This document shows positions 34,033 through 41,945 of a DNA stretch of 41,945 nt, in pieces. Location of the stretch: positions 1 through 41,945 of the forward strand of contig CAMFHP010000070.1 of NCBI GenBank assembly GCA_945952225.1, in the 5' to 3' direction. A model generated the notes under the pieces. It saw only the letters and a list, made by a program, of their open reading frames with translations. It searched no databases and was not told the origin of the DNA. Each line of letters starts with the position of its first letter. Position 1 is the first letter of the stretch. The position numbers and the translations under genes are program-made. This DNA is from an uncultured Myxococcaceae bacterium (GTDB taxonomy: Bacteria > Myxococcota_A > Polyangia > Polyangiales > Ga0077539).

Positions 34033-35394
34033 TCAGCCCGGCGAACGAACGAGCGGCACGCGAAGGTACTCGCCGGGGATCGCCACGTCGTCGGGCAGGC
34101 CCTCGACGGTGTAGCGCGGCCTGCCGTCGACGCGCTCCAGTCGAACGCGCGCATCGGGGAGCCCGCGCCATGCGAGGTAGGCGTGGAGCGAGTCGAAGGG
34201 CCGGGGGCGCGGCGCGATCTTTCGCACCGTCCACACCGACACCGGCGACGGCTGCGTGAGGAACGGCGAGACCCACTGCGCGCCGCGCGTGACCTTGAGT
34301 GCCGAGAACACTGCGTCGATGGGGCAGATCACGGTGATCGGCACGACGTTCTCGTCGGGCGTGTGCGACGGCGAGAGGTTCTCATCCGACGTCGAGCCCG
34401 CGAACACCACGCCCACCGCCGACGCGCGCGGCGCGTTGCTGCCACGACTCGGCGCGATCGCGAGGGCGCCCGAGTCACCCGGCGCGGGCCCGCCCTCCAT
34501 CACGTACTGATCGACGAAGTAGACCGTCTGCGACGCGACGGGGATGAGAAAGCGCGCCGCGATCGCGCGGATCTTTCCCGTGCGCCGCGGGTTCGCCGTC
34601 TCCGAGCCCCACTGACCGTAGCCGTCGTACTGCACGGGCAGCCCCGCGTGCACGTCGCCGTAGGCGCGCCACGTGTCGACGACGCAGCCCGGGGGGCCGT
34701 TCTCCTGCACGACGGTGTTGGGCGCGTCGATCGACGCGACGGCGGCGTCGATGCGGTTCCAGCACGTCGGGTTGTTGAAGCCCGCGAAGGGGAGGAGGCG
34801 CTTCCACCGTGCGAGCTTCGCGATCACGCCGCTCTGGAGCGTCGCAACGCCCTGCACCACCTCCGCGCCGACGAAGGGCGCGCCCGTGGTGGTGCTCCCG
34901 GGTTCCGGCTCCGGCGCGAGCACGTGCGCGGCGCTCAGCACGAACGCGCGGGGCGGTGACGCCTGGAACTTCGGCGCGTTGTAGACCACACCGCCGAGCG
35001 TGCCCGGCGTCGAGGCGAGCGGCGTCGGCGACGACGGGTCGATGAAGGGCTGCACGCCACATCCCCAGGGCACGGGACGCGGCTGCGTGTCGGTCATCAA
35101 TCGCAGCGCGCCGACGGGCACCACGTCGGTCGCGAAGCCCTCGATCGTCGGCGGAATCAACCGCCCGGGACCGAGCGCGCTGATCGGTTCGCGGCGCGTC
35201 ACAAACACCACGACGGCGGCCTGATCGGTCATGCGACCGGCGGTCTGTTTGGGGCCGAAGCCGAAGCCCACGACGTTGCGGTCGCGGGTCATCATCGTGT
35301 GCATCTGCGCGCCGATGCTGCGCTCGGCGAGGAACGAGAGCTGATGGGCGAGCGCCGGTCCCCAGCGGCGTTCGAGCGCAGACCATGACTCCAT
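34033..35394 (-). CDS. trypsin-fold serine protease-like protein without signal peptide
   Basis: A 453-aa protein. A complete catalytic triad can be placed: H157 in VLSAAHVLA, D216 in WNRIDAAVASI and S308 in PAPGDSGALAI. This is the chymotrypsin/S1 order, and GDSGA is the nucleophile box. The first 110 residues contain a beta-rich segment (NVVGFGFGPKQ, AAVVVFVTRREP) as in S1-like proteins annotated as Nal1 or peptidase-like in bacteria. No signal peptide or membrane helix is seen, so it is probably cytoplasmic, unless export is unconventional. Its start is preceded by TAGCGT and six bases, a leaderless-type promoter. It converges on the histidine kinase with a 10-bp gap. Confidence 0.75.
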   Translation of the reverse strand: MESWSALERRWGPALAHQLSFLAERSIGAQMHTMMTRDRNVVGFGFGPKQTAGRMTDQAAVVVFVTRREPISALGPGRLIPPTIEGFATDVVPVGALRLMTDTQPRPVPWGCGVQPFIDPSSPTPLASTPGTLGGVVYNAPKFQASPPRAFVLSAAHVLAPEPEPGSTTTGAPFVGAEVVQGVATLQSGVIAKLARWKRLLPFAGFNNPTCWNRIDAAVASIDAPNTVVQENGPPGCVVDTWRAYGDVHAGLPVQYDGYGQWGSETANPRRTGKIRAIAARFLIPVASQTVYFVDQYVMEGGPAPGDSGALAIAPSRGSNAPRASAVGVVFAGSTSDENLSPSHTPDENVVPITVICPIDAVFSALKVTRGAQWVSPFLTQPSPVSVWTVRKIAPRPRPFDSLHAYLAWRGLPDARVRLERVDGRPRYTVEGLPDDVAIPGEYLRVPLVRSPG

Positions 35395-35400
35395 GGCGCG

Positions 35401-35406
35401 ACGCTA
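35401..35406 (-). promoter_or_regulatory. -10 box TAGCGT of a probable leaderless promoter
   Basis: Read on the minus strand, TAGCGT is followed by CGCGCC and then the ATG of the protease gene at 35394. The word is the same as in front of 21997, apart from one extra C there. Confidence 0.4.
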
Positions 35407-35447
35407 ACGCGCGGCCGCGCGCGGTGACCAGCGGCGAACGCGGAGGC

Positions 35448-36617
35448 TCAGGCCCCGCGGAGCGCTTCGAGAATGTCGATGCGCGCGGCGCGCACGGCGG
35501 GGAACATGCCGCCGAAGAGTCCCATCACGCCCGCGAACACGAGCGACGACGCGAGGATGCCCGGCGTCGGGGTGAACTCGAACACGATCTCGGACCAGGT
35601 CGCGAAGTTCACGATGCTGAGGTGCACGAAGCGCATCGCGGTCGCTGCGAGCGCGCCCACCGCGCCGCCGAGGAGCGAGAGCACCACCGACTCGAAGAGG
35701 AACGACGCGAGGATCGAGAGCTTCGAGAAGCCCAGCGCGCGGAGCGTGCCGATCTCGCGCTGACGGGCCGCCACCGCCGCGTGCATGGTGATCATCGCGC
35801 CGATCATCGCGCCGAAGGAGAAGAACACCGCCACGAGGAGCCCGATGGCCTGGATGAACGTCGCCGTGCCCTGCGACTGCTCGTCGTAGAACTGCGTCTC
35901 GCGCTTCACGTCGACCTGGAGCTGGCGGTTCGACTCCAGCGCGGTGCGAAGGGATGCGAAGCGTCCGGCGCCGGTGAGGCGCACGCGCACCGACGAGACC
36001 GAGGCCGCGCGGCCGAAGGCGCTGCGCAGCGTGTCGCGGTCGGCCCACACCTCGCTCTCGTAGGCCGAGCCGTTGTCGTCGAGGATGCCCACCACCGTGA
36101 GCCGACGGTTCTTCTTCACCTCGAAGGACTGGCCGAGCGCGAGGCCGCGGAAGCGTCCCGCGATGGAGCGTCCCACCACGCACTCGTCGCTGCCCGGACG
36201 CAGCGCGCGCCCCTCACCGATGCGCATCGTGGGGCGGAACGCGAGCGCGTCTTCGGTCACGCCGCGCACGGCGACGTTCGAAACGCCGTCGGTGCCGAGC
36301 TTGTCGAGAATGATCACCACCATGGTCTCGGCCACGGCGTCGGGCCTGCCGTCGGGGCGTCGGCGCACCTCCGGGGCGTTGGTGATGAGGTTCGCGGCGG
36401 GCAGGTCGATGTCGCTGGCCATCTCGCCGTCGGAGCCGTCGCGCAGCACCACGGCCACGTCGTCGGCGCCGTTGCGGCCCATCGTGCGCTTGATGCCCTG
36501 GGCGAGCATGAGCACGGCCGCGAAGACGAAGACCACCATCGCCACGCCGAGCGCGGTGGCCGCCGTGGTGGTCGCGCGCACGCGGAGGTTTCGAACGCTG
36601 TACGAGAGGGGAACCAT
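35448..36617 (-). CDS. ABC transporter permease, FtsX/MacB type (second permease)
   Basis: A 389-aa permease with one N-terminal helix (RATTTAATALGVAMVVFVFA), a large extracytoplasmic domain (about 45-265) and three C-terminal helices with the FtsX signature RQREIGTLRALGFSKLSILASFL. The end RAARIDILEALRGA is typical of the family. Such proteins do not import solutes; they transmit ATPase motion to periplasmic partners for lipoprotein sorting or efflux. It is last in a four-gene operon, 14 bp after the first permease, to which it is only distantly similar. The ATG at 36617 follows GAGGGG-type bases on the minus strand. Confidence 0.88.
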   Translation of the reverse strand: MVPLSYSVRNLRVRATTTAATALGVAMVVFVFAAVLMLAQGIKRTMGRNGADDVAVVLRDGSDGEMASDIDLPAANLITNAPEVRRRPDGRPDAVAETMVVIILDKLGTDGVSNVAVRGVTEDALAFRPTMRIGEGRALRPGSDECVVGRSIAGRFRGLALGQSFEVKKNRRLTVVGILDDNGSAYESEVWADRDTLRSAFGRAASVSSVRVRLTGAGRFASLRTALESNRQLQVDVKRETQFYDEQSQGTATFIQAIGLLVAVFFSFGAMIGAMITMHAAVAARQREIGTLRALGFSKLSILASFLFESVVLSLLGGAVGALAATAMRFVHLSIVNFATWSEIVFEFTPTPGILASSLVFAGVMGLFGGMFPAVRAARIDILEALRGA

Positions 36618-36631
36618 CGCGCGGTGCTCCT

Positions 36632-37798
36632 TCAGTCGAGGCGACGGAGGGCGTCGGTGACCGTGAGCCGCGAGGCGCGCCACGCGGGCAGCGCCGCCGC
36701 CGCGAGGGCCAGCGTCACGGCGAGCGCGAAGGCCGCCGCCGCGGTCTCGGGCTCGATGCGAAAGTAGGGGAACGTGGCGCCCTGGTTCTCTTCGATCCAG
36801 CGGCCGAGGCCCTGCTGCACCACGGGGTACGAGAGCGCGAGGCCTGCCGCGCCCGCGAAGGCCCCGAGCGCCGCGGCCTCCGAGAGGATGAACGCCACGA
36901 CGTGCTTCGGGAGAAAGCCCAGCGCGCGGAGCACGCCGTACTCCTGCGTGCGCTCTCGCACGCCCATCGCGAGCGTGTTGCCGAGCAGCAGCGCGAGGAT
37001 GCCCAGGATCACCAGCGAGATGACGTTGATGGCCGTGAACATCCCCGAGAGCATGCCCATGAACGAGAGGTTCATCGCGCGCTCGCTCATCGAGGTGGTC
37101 TGCACGTCTTGAACGTCGAAGGCCGCGTCGATGGCGCGCGAGATCGAGGCCGCGCGCGTGGGCTCGTCGATGCGGGCGATGATCCAGCCGATCTGGTCGC
37201 GGCGCCCCGCGGGCAGCGCCTCGTTGAGATAGCGGTAGTGGAAGATGAACTGCGAGCGGTCGACGGAGCGCCGCGTGGCCCGGTAGACGCCGTCGACGGT
37301 GAACTCCCAGTCGCCGGGATAGATCGTTCCGCGGAGCACCACGCGGTCGCCGGTGTGCCAGTTCATCTTGCGCGCGAGCACGTCGCCGACGATCACGCCG
37401 CGGCGGTCTTCGCGCCATCGGGCGAGGTCGGCGGGCGCCACCGACATCTCGTTGTAGACGTCGAAGAAGGTGTCGGTGTCGACGGCCATCGAGGCGAAGA
37501 ACTCGTCGGGCCGCGCCGGGAGCTTCGCGCCGAACCAGTTGGCGAAGGTGGCCGTGCGCACGCCCGAGACCCCGCGCACCGTGTCGATGTAGCGCCGCGG
37601 GAGCTGGAGGATGAACGACACCTTGTGGCGCGTGCCCACGCGGTCCTGCGCGGCGTAGGTGACGGCCACGTTGGTCGCGGTCACCACGGTGCGCAGCATC
37701 ACGAAGGCCATCACCGCCACGGCGACGCCGAGCACGGTCATCAGCGCGCGGAAGCGATTGCGCCACACGTTCCGCACGGCGATGGAGGCCAGGTTCAT
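36632..37798 (-). CDS. ABC transporter permease, FtsX/MacB type (first permease)
   Basis: A 388-aa permease starting MNLASIAVRNVWRNRFRAL, the usual cytoplasmic lead-in. It has one helix, a periplasmic domain of about 220 residues, then three helices with RERTQEYGVLRALGFLPKHVV, and ends PAWRASRLTVTDALRRLD. Its ATG overlaps the stop of the ATPase gene by 4 bp. Two different permeases in one operon suggest a heterodimeric membrane unit as in LolCE, whereas MacB is a homodimer with a fused ATPase. Together with the HlyD-like gene, efflux or export of a lipid or peptide is likely. Confidence 0.88.
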   Translation of the reverse strand: MNLASIAVRNVWRNRFRALMTVLGVAVAVMAFVMLRTVVTATNVAVTYAAQDRVGTRHKVSFILQLPRRYIDTVRGVSGVRTATFANWFGAKLPARPDEFFASMAVDTDTFFDVYNEMSVAPADLARWREDRRGVIVGDVLARKMNWHTGDRVVLRGTIYPGDWEFTVDGVYRATRRSVDRSQFIFHYRYLNEALPAGRRDQIGWIIARIDEPTRAASISRAIDAAFDVQDVQTTSMSERAMNLSFMGMLSGMFTAINVISLVILGILALLLGNTLAMGVRERTQEYGVLRALGFLPKHVVAFILSEAAALGAFAGAAGLALSYPVVQQGLGRWIEENQGATFPYFRIEPETAAAAFALAVTLALAAAALPAWRASRLTVTDALRRLD

Positions 37799-38496
37799 TG
37801 GAGCAGGCCCTTGTTCATGCGCCGCGTGACGGTCGCGCGCTCGGCCGCCGCCGGGTCGTGCGTCACCATCACGATGGTCTTCTTCATGTCGGTGTTGAGC
37901 TTCACCAGCAGGTCGAGAATGGCGTCGGCGCTCTTGCGATCGAGGTCGCCCGTGGGCTCGTCGGCCACGAGGATCGTCGGGTCGTTCACGATGGCGCGGG
38001 CGATGGCCACGCGCTGCTCCTGACCGCCGGAGAGCTGCCGCGGCGTGTGGTGCACGCGGTCTTCGAGGCCCACCACGCGCAGCGCGATGAGCGCGCGACG
38101 CTGGCGCTCGGCGCTCGGGAGCTTCGTGAGCAGCAGGGGAAGCTCCACGTTCTCCGCCGCCGTGAGCACGGGCATGAGGTTGTACGTCTGGAAGATGAAC
38201 CCCAGGTGCCGCGCGCGGAACGCCGCGAGCTGTCCGTCGCTCATCGCGCCGAGGTCGTTGTTGGCCACGACGACGCGCCCCGAGGTCGGTCGATCGAGGC
38301 CCGCGATGAGGTTCAGCAGCGTGCTCTTGCCCGAGCCCGACGGGCCCATGAGGGCCACGAACTCTCCCTCGGGAATGGTGAGGTCGAGGCCGTCGAGCAC
38401 CGTGAGGTCTTCACCCCCACGGCGGAACCGCTTCGAAACCCCCTCGATGCGAACGATGGGCGCAGGCTGCGTCGCGCCCTGCGTGGTCGTGGTCAT
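37795..38496 (-). CDS. ABC transporter ATP-binding protein, LolD/MacB type
   Basis: A 233-aa ATPase. Walker A GPSGSGKS (51-58), Q-loop FIFQTYNLMPVLTAAENVELP, signature LSGGQEQRVAIARAI, Walker B ILVADEPTGDLD and the H-loop VTHD are all present and intact. Size and the NLMPxLTAxENVELP stretch mark the LolD/MacB/FtsE group. It is coupled by 4-bp overlaps to the HlyD-like gene upstream and to the permease downstream. AAGGAG lies 7 bases before the ATG at 38496. Confidence 0.92.
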   Translation of the reverse strand: MTTTTQGATQPAPIVRIEGVSKRFRRGGEDLTVLDGLDLTIPEGEFVALMGPSGSGKSTLLNLIAGLDRPTSGRVVVANNDLGAMSDGQLAAFRARHLGFIFQTYNLMPVLTAAENVELPLLLTKLPSAERQRRALIALRVVGLEDRVHHTPRQLSGGQEQRVAIARAIVNDPTILVADEPTGDLDRKSADAILDLLVKLNTDMKKTIVMVTHDPAAAERATVTRRMNKGLLQ

Positions 38497-39746
38497 GGTG
38501 CGCTCTCCTTCACGGGGCTCCCGTCGGCGAGCGCGGCGGGCGGATCGACCACCACGTGCGCGCCCGTCGGCGGCCCCTGCAACAGTTCGAACCCGTCGCC
38601 CACACGCTCGCCCACGCGGACCGGGTGCATCCGCGCGACGTGGTCTTCGACCGTGAACACCACCTGCGACCCGCCGCGCGCCGTCACCGCCGCCGCGGGG
38701 AGCACCGTGCGCGGCCGCGCCTGCAGGGCCTCCTGCGAGACCTCCGCGGTGAGAAAGCTCACGCGCGCGCTCATCTCGGGCAGCACCGCACCGGCCTCGC
38801 CCGCGAGGCGCACGCGCACGGGCACCGTGGCCTTCGCGCGGTCGACGCGGTGCCCGATCTCGCTCACCGTCGCGCGCCTGCGCTGATCGGGAAACGCATC
38901 GAGCACGACCTCGCACGGCCCGCCCACGCGCACGAGCCCGAGCCGCCCTTCGGGCACGTCGACTTCGACCACGAGCGAGCGCGGATCCATCACCTCGATG
39001 ACCGCCGCCGTCGCGTTCGAAGCGCTCCCGGTGATGGCCCCGGCGCCGACGACCTCGCCCACCTGCGGCGGACGGTTGAGCACCACGCCGTCGAAGGGCG
39101 ACGTCACCGTGAGCTGCGCGAGCGTGGTCCGCAGGCTCGTCACCTCGGCCTGCGCCGCGCGCGCCTCGGCCTCCGCCGCCGACACCGCGGCCCGCAACGG
39201 AACGAGCCTCGCTTCGAGATCCTCGACCGCCGAGCGCGCCGCCGACCCCGACGCCACGAGCCGCTGCTGTCGCGCGAGCTGCACCTGCGCCTCGGCCACG
39301 TTGGCCCGCGCCACCGCCACACGCGCCTGCGCCGAGAGCGCCCGCGCCTGCGAGGCCGCGATGGCCGCGCGCTGCTCGGTGCCGTCGATCTCAAGCAGCA
39401 CCTGCCCCGCGCGCACCGCGTCTCCCTCGCGCACGGTGACCCGCGCGACGCGCCCGTAGGTGCGGGGCTGCACGCGCGAGAGCGTGAGCGCCACGACGTA
39501 GCCCGTCGCCGACACGCTCGTCGAGGCCTGCGAGGGCGACACCGAGGCGACCTCCAGCGTGCGCACCTCGGTCTTGAACACCTGCGCCTGCAGCCTCGGC
39601 CACGCCCACGCGCCACCCGCCCCCAGCGCGCCGAGCACCGCGAGCCACACGAGCGCGCGGCCTACGAAGCCCGATCCTCCCGAGGGAGGCGGGTCGTCAC
39701 GTTGGATGCGAAGCGCGGCGAGGTCGTTGGAGAGCTGATCGGACAT
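38493..39746 (-). CDS. HlyD/MacA-like periplasmic adaptor (membrane fusion protein)
   Basis: A 417-aa adaptor. A single N-terminal membrane helix (ALVWLAVLGALGAGGAWAW) anchors it in the inner membrane. The lipoyl-like halves read GRVARVTVREGDAVRAGQVLLEID and LTVTSPFDGVVLNRPPQVGEVV around a coiled-coil hairpin (about 130-215), followed by beta-barrel and membrane-proximal domains. It is the first gene of the operon adaptor-ATPase-permease-permease. No TolC-like outer-membrane gene is in the window. This set resembles MacAB with a split, two-permease pump. Confidence 0.9.
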   Translation of the reverse strand: MSDQLSNDLAALRIQRDDPPPSGGSGFVGRALVWLAVLGALGAGGAWAWPRLQAQVFKTEVRTLEVASVSPSQASTSVSATGYVVALTLSRVQPRTYGRVARVTVREGDAVRAGQVLLEIDGTEQRAAIAASQARALSAQARVAVARANVAEAQVQLARQQRLVASGSAARSAVEDLEARLVPLRAAVSAAEAEARAAQAEVTSLRTTLAQLTVTSPFDGVVLNRPPQVGEVVGAGAITGSASNATAAVIEVMDPRSLVVEVDVPEGRLGLVRVGGPCEVVLDAFPDQRRRATVSEIGHRVDRAKATVPVRVRLAGEAGAVLPEMSARVSFLTAEVSQEALQARPRTVLPAAAVTARGGSQVVFTVEDHVARMHPVRVGERVGDGFELLQGPPTGAHVVVDPPAALADGSPVKESAP

Positions 39747-39865
39747 GGAGGGCGCGACGGCGTACCACGCGTGCGCAGGGGCGCTCCACTTTGGGACCCG
39801 ATGGCACGTTCGCGTGAGACAGACCGACGTCGGGCGCGCGACTCATCGGTCGCCGCGACGAATGT

Positions 39866-40324
39866 TCAGCGGATGCGATCGGGCGGCGGCGCGACGCCGT
39901 ACGCGGGAATGGGCATGGCGTGGTTCGGCGGGGGCGCGGGGTGCCGACGATGCGGGCGCGCCGAGGCATCGACGGGCGCCGCGGCATCGACGGGCGAGGC
40001 GGGCGACGCATCGGGCGTCGACGGCGGCAGGAACACGGGCGGAGGGCCTCCGTAGATGGGCGCCACGACGTGTCCCTCGTTGTCGCGCGGGATCGACGGC
40101 GGCGGCGCGCCATACGCGGGCGAGGGCGCGAGCGTGGCCGTGTTGCACGCCGCGAGGGCCGCGACGCCGGCGAGGAGCAGCGCCGAGCGAGAGAGTCGCA
40201 GCGGGGCGTCGTCGTCGGGCGCGTCCATCGAGGCCGCGCGGGCGGCGCCGCAGAAGGGGCACGCGGCGTCGGCGGCCTTCACGTGGCGCGCGCAGCCGGA
40301 ACACAGAACGAGCGGAGGGGCCAT
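39866..40324 (-). CDS. zinc-ribbon protein with one membrane helix and Pro-rich tail
   Basis: A 152-aa protein. It begins with a small zinc ribbon (CSGCARHVKAADAACPFCG), then a helix (LLLAGVAALAACNTATL) that could be a membrane anchor, then a long Pro/Ala-rich region. The Cys directly after the helix may also be read as a lipobox (LAAC), which would need the zinc ribbon to stay outside. The start at 40324 is favoured because the promoter at 40335-40362 leaves no leader for the in-frame ATG at 40333. Function is unknown; similar zinc-ribbon plus anchor proteins are common in myxobacteria. Confidence 0.65.
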   Translation of the reverse strand: MAPPLVLCSGCARHVKAADAACPFCGAARAASMDAPDDDAPLRLSRSALLLAGVAALAACNTATLAPSPAYGAPPPSIPRDNEGHVVAPIYGGPPPVFLPPSTPDASPASPVDAAAPVDASARPHRRHPAPPPNHAMPIPAYGVAPPPDRIR

Positions 40325-40334
40325 CGACGCCATT

Positions 40335-40362
40335 GGGTCACGCGGCGGGCGGTGCTTGTCAA
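40335..40362 (-). promoter_or_regulatory. promoter of the zinc-ribbon gene
   Basis: On the minus strand, TTGACA (40362-40357) is a perfect -35 box, with a 16-bp spacer to TGACCC (40340-40335), a weak -10 box. A start about 7 bases on falls near the ATG at 40324, consistent with a very short or absent leader. Confidence 0.4.
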
Positions 40363-40410
40363 CGGCGCGCGTTCAGGGCTCTCATCGCGCCCGTGGTGGA
40401 CACCCTCCGA

Positions 40411-41700
40411 ATGCGCGGGCTGTGCGCGTTGGCGCTGCTGTGTGGGGCCTGCGGCGCAGCGCCCGACGAGGTCGACGACGCGAGCGCCGACGTGGCGCCG
40501 ACGACCGACACCGCACGCGACGTGCGAGATGTCTCCGCGGATTCATCCGACGCGATGGACGCAGCCGAGGTCTCACGCGACGTGATGGACGCCTCCGTGG
40601 ATTCATCATCCGTGATGGATGCCGCCGAGGTCTCACGCGACGTGATGGTCGCCAATGTCGTACGCGACGTGGCCGATGCCTCCGTCGACGGGCCTGCGAT
40701 GGCGTCGGGGATCGCGCCGCGCAACGCCGTGCCCGGTGAGTCGATGGCGCGCGACGGATCGAACGCGGTGTCCGTCGCGAGCGGCGGGGAGCAGGTGTTT
40801 CGCGTCGACGTCGCTGCGGGCGAGCACGTGCAGTTCATGCTGCGCTTCGGCCCCGAGCGCGCCGCGGTGGTGCTCCGCGTCGATCGATGGAACGGCGCCG
40901 CCCCCGTCACGATCGGCGAGACCGACGGCGGCCGCGGGCTGCGCACGCTCGCGGTGTTCGACCCGTCGGGGCCGCGCACGTACTGGGCGCGGGTGCGTCC
41001 CATGGCGGCGCTCACGGGCGTCACGCTCACGGTCACGCGAACGCCCTTTCAAGACGGCGCGGCGTGCACGACGGACTGCGCGCGGCTGCTGCAACTCCCG
41101 CTGCCCAACGATCCGCGCGTCGACGGCTATGCGACCGACGACGCCACGGTGTTCCGCTACCAGTTCGGCCGTCGCGACCTGCTGATGTTCGTGCGCCACG
41201 CCGCCCACACGATGCAGCGCCGCGGGGCCGCGCCCTTCATTCCGCAAGACCTCTCGCAGTGGGACGGCGAGACGCCCGGCACCGACACCGGCGCACCGCG
41301 CCACGCGTCGCACCAGCGCGGCAAGGACGTGGATCTCTCGCTCTACGGCACCGACAGCCTCGCCCCCTGGCGGAGCTACTGCACCGTCGTCACCAACGCC
41401 GACGGACGCGCGTGCACCGTGGGCTCGGTGCGCGGCTTCGACGCGGCCACCAACGCGCAGATGTTCGCCGACTTCTTCGCCACGGGGCGCGTGACGATGT
41501 GCTTCCTCGACGCGCAGCTCATCACCGCGGTGCGTCCTGCGGCGCGGGCGGCGATGTTTCCGACGGCGGTCGCGACGCAGTTCACCGACGGCACGCACCT
41601 GCAACACTGGCCCAACCACGACAACCACATCCACGTGCGCGTGAGCGAGGCCGCCACCACGGGGTCGGCCTTCTCGTGGGAGCCCTTCGAAGCGCCCTGA
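40411..41700 (+). CDS. lipoprotein with M74 (MepA)-type murein endopeptidase domain
   Basis: A 429-aa lipoprotein (lipobox near C14, MRGLCALALLCGAC). An Asp/Ser/Val-rich spacer (about 20-95) contains a 60-bp direct repeat (AEVSRDVMDA-type). A beta-rich domain like PPC (about 105-205) follows, and then the peptidase: HASHQRGKDVDLSLYG with H298, H301, D306 and D308, and HWPNHDNHIHVRV with H406 and H408. These match the zinc ligands of LAS-type penicillin-insensitive endopeptidases (MepA, M74), which cut D-Ala-meso-DAP crosslinks. Location in the outer membrane facing the wall fits that role. In-frame GTG codons at 40393 and 40396 are possible alternative starts giving a longer n-region. Confidence 0.82.
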   Translation: MRGLCALALLCGACGAAPDEVDDASADVAPTTDTARDVRDVSADSSDAMDAAEVSRDVMDASVDSSSVMDAAEVSRDVMVANVVRDVADASVDGPAMASGIAPRNAVPGESMARDGSNAVSVASGGEQVFRVDVAAGEHVQFMLRFGPERAAVVLRVDRWNGAAPVTIGETDGGRGLRTLAVFDPSGPRTYWARVRPMAALTGVTLTVTRTPFQDGAACTTDCARLLQLPLPNDPRVDGYATDDATVFRYQFGRRDLLMFVRHAAHTMQRRGAAPFIPQDLSQWDGETPGTDTGAPRHASHQRGKDVDLSLYGTDSLAPWRSYCTVVTNADGRACTVGSVRGFDAATNAQMFADFFATGRVTMCFLDAQLITAVRPAARAAMFPTAVATQFTDGTHLQHWPNHDNHIHVRVSEAATTGSAFSWEPFEAP

Positions 41701-41790
41701 TCGCCTTTGCGCGACGCACCTTCGCGTGGCAGAGCACGCGCCCCTTCCCGTCGTCTCTCCGATCCTCTTCCCACCCGTTGGAGTCCTCCC

Positions 41791-41945
41791 ATGCGTGACC
41801 CCCGCGAGGTCTCGCGCACCGCCGCTGCGGCGATGGGCGCCGAGGCCGTGACCATCACCCACGACGGCCGCTACACCGCCCCCTCGGGCGCCGTCGTCGA
41901 GCTCTCGCACCTCATCGAGCGCGCCCTCGAAGACCGCGTCTGGTA
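41791..41945 (+). CDS. start of a microbial PARG-like (TIGR02452/DUF2263) protein, cut by the window end
   Basis: The frame is open from the ATG at 41791 to the last base (51 codons). The text MRDPREVSRTAAAAMG and ITHDGRYTAPSGAVVELSH resembles the N-terminus of microbial-type poly(ADP-ribose) glycohydrolases, where a helical opening is followed by G-x-Y and a short strand before the macrodomain. The catalytic part lies beyond the window, so the call rests on the N-terminal pattern only. A TTGGAGTCC stretch before the ATG may serve as ribosome site. Confidence 0.5.
   Translation, partial: MRDPREVSRTAAAAMGAEAVTITHDGRYTAPSGAVVELSHLIERALEDRVW

Overview
The window is a GC-rich chromosomal segment that looks like a myxobacterium or a close relative (Myxococcota). 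The signs are a secreted protein ending in a MYXO-CTERM-type tail (Cys, short hydrophobic helix, six Arg), Cys-rich lipoproteins built of NGCE-type repeats, a fibrinogen-like C-terminal domain, a Hanks-type kinase and several histidine kinases. The genus cannot be fixed from the sequence alone.

Layout. 1-3.1 kb: glmU (+), overlapped tail to tail by a MYXO-CTERM surface protein (-). 3.2-3.65 kb: a GC-rich minisatellite with a 42/43-bp unit that is itself a 21/22-bp dimer. 3.95-8.33 kb: an island of clearly lower GC with a Hanks Ser/Thr kinase and an XPD/DinG-like helicase that carries a C-terminal PD-(D/E)XK nuclease motif. Each gene is followed by a related 80-bp dyad resembling an integron attC site, and GTTRRRY motifs lie in front of the kinase. 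8.6-9.6 kb: an Rpn-family nuclease. 9.66-10.56 kb: two small unknown genes. 10.8-11.5 kb: a repeat island (36-bp x4, a 52-bp inverted repeat, 40-bp x2, 21-bp x6).

11.66-24.43 kb: SPFH/zinc-ribbon protein, a TrkA-type membrane protein, a large Cys-rich lipoprotein, a beta-propeller-like protein (-), a multicopper oxidase, a LysR regulator (-), a small secreted protein, then a coupled trio of two paralogous Cys-rich lipoproteins and a formylglycine-generating enzyme. 24.47-27.98 kb: a hybrid histidine kinase and a feruloyl-CoA-synthase-like ligase. 28.07-30.03 kb: an overlapping AAA ATPase/PIN nuclease pair. 30.1-34.0 kb: a fused prenyl-diphosphate-synthase/class II terpene-cyclase protein, a histone-H1-like basic protein and a membrane histidine kinase. 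34.0-39.75 kb (-): a trypsin-fold protease, then a four-gene ABC operon of the MacAB/Lol type. 39.87-41.95 kb: a zinc-ribbon membrane protein (-), an M74-type murein endopeptidase lipoprotein and the start of a probable microbial PARG-like gene.

The parts most worth testing are the kinase/helicase-nuclease island with its cassette-like boundaries, the AAA/PIN pair, and the inverted-order terpene synthase fusion. No tRNA, rRNA, CRISPR array or complete insertion sequence was recognised.
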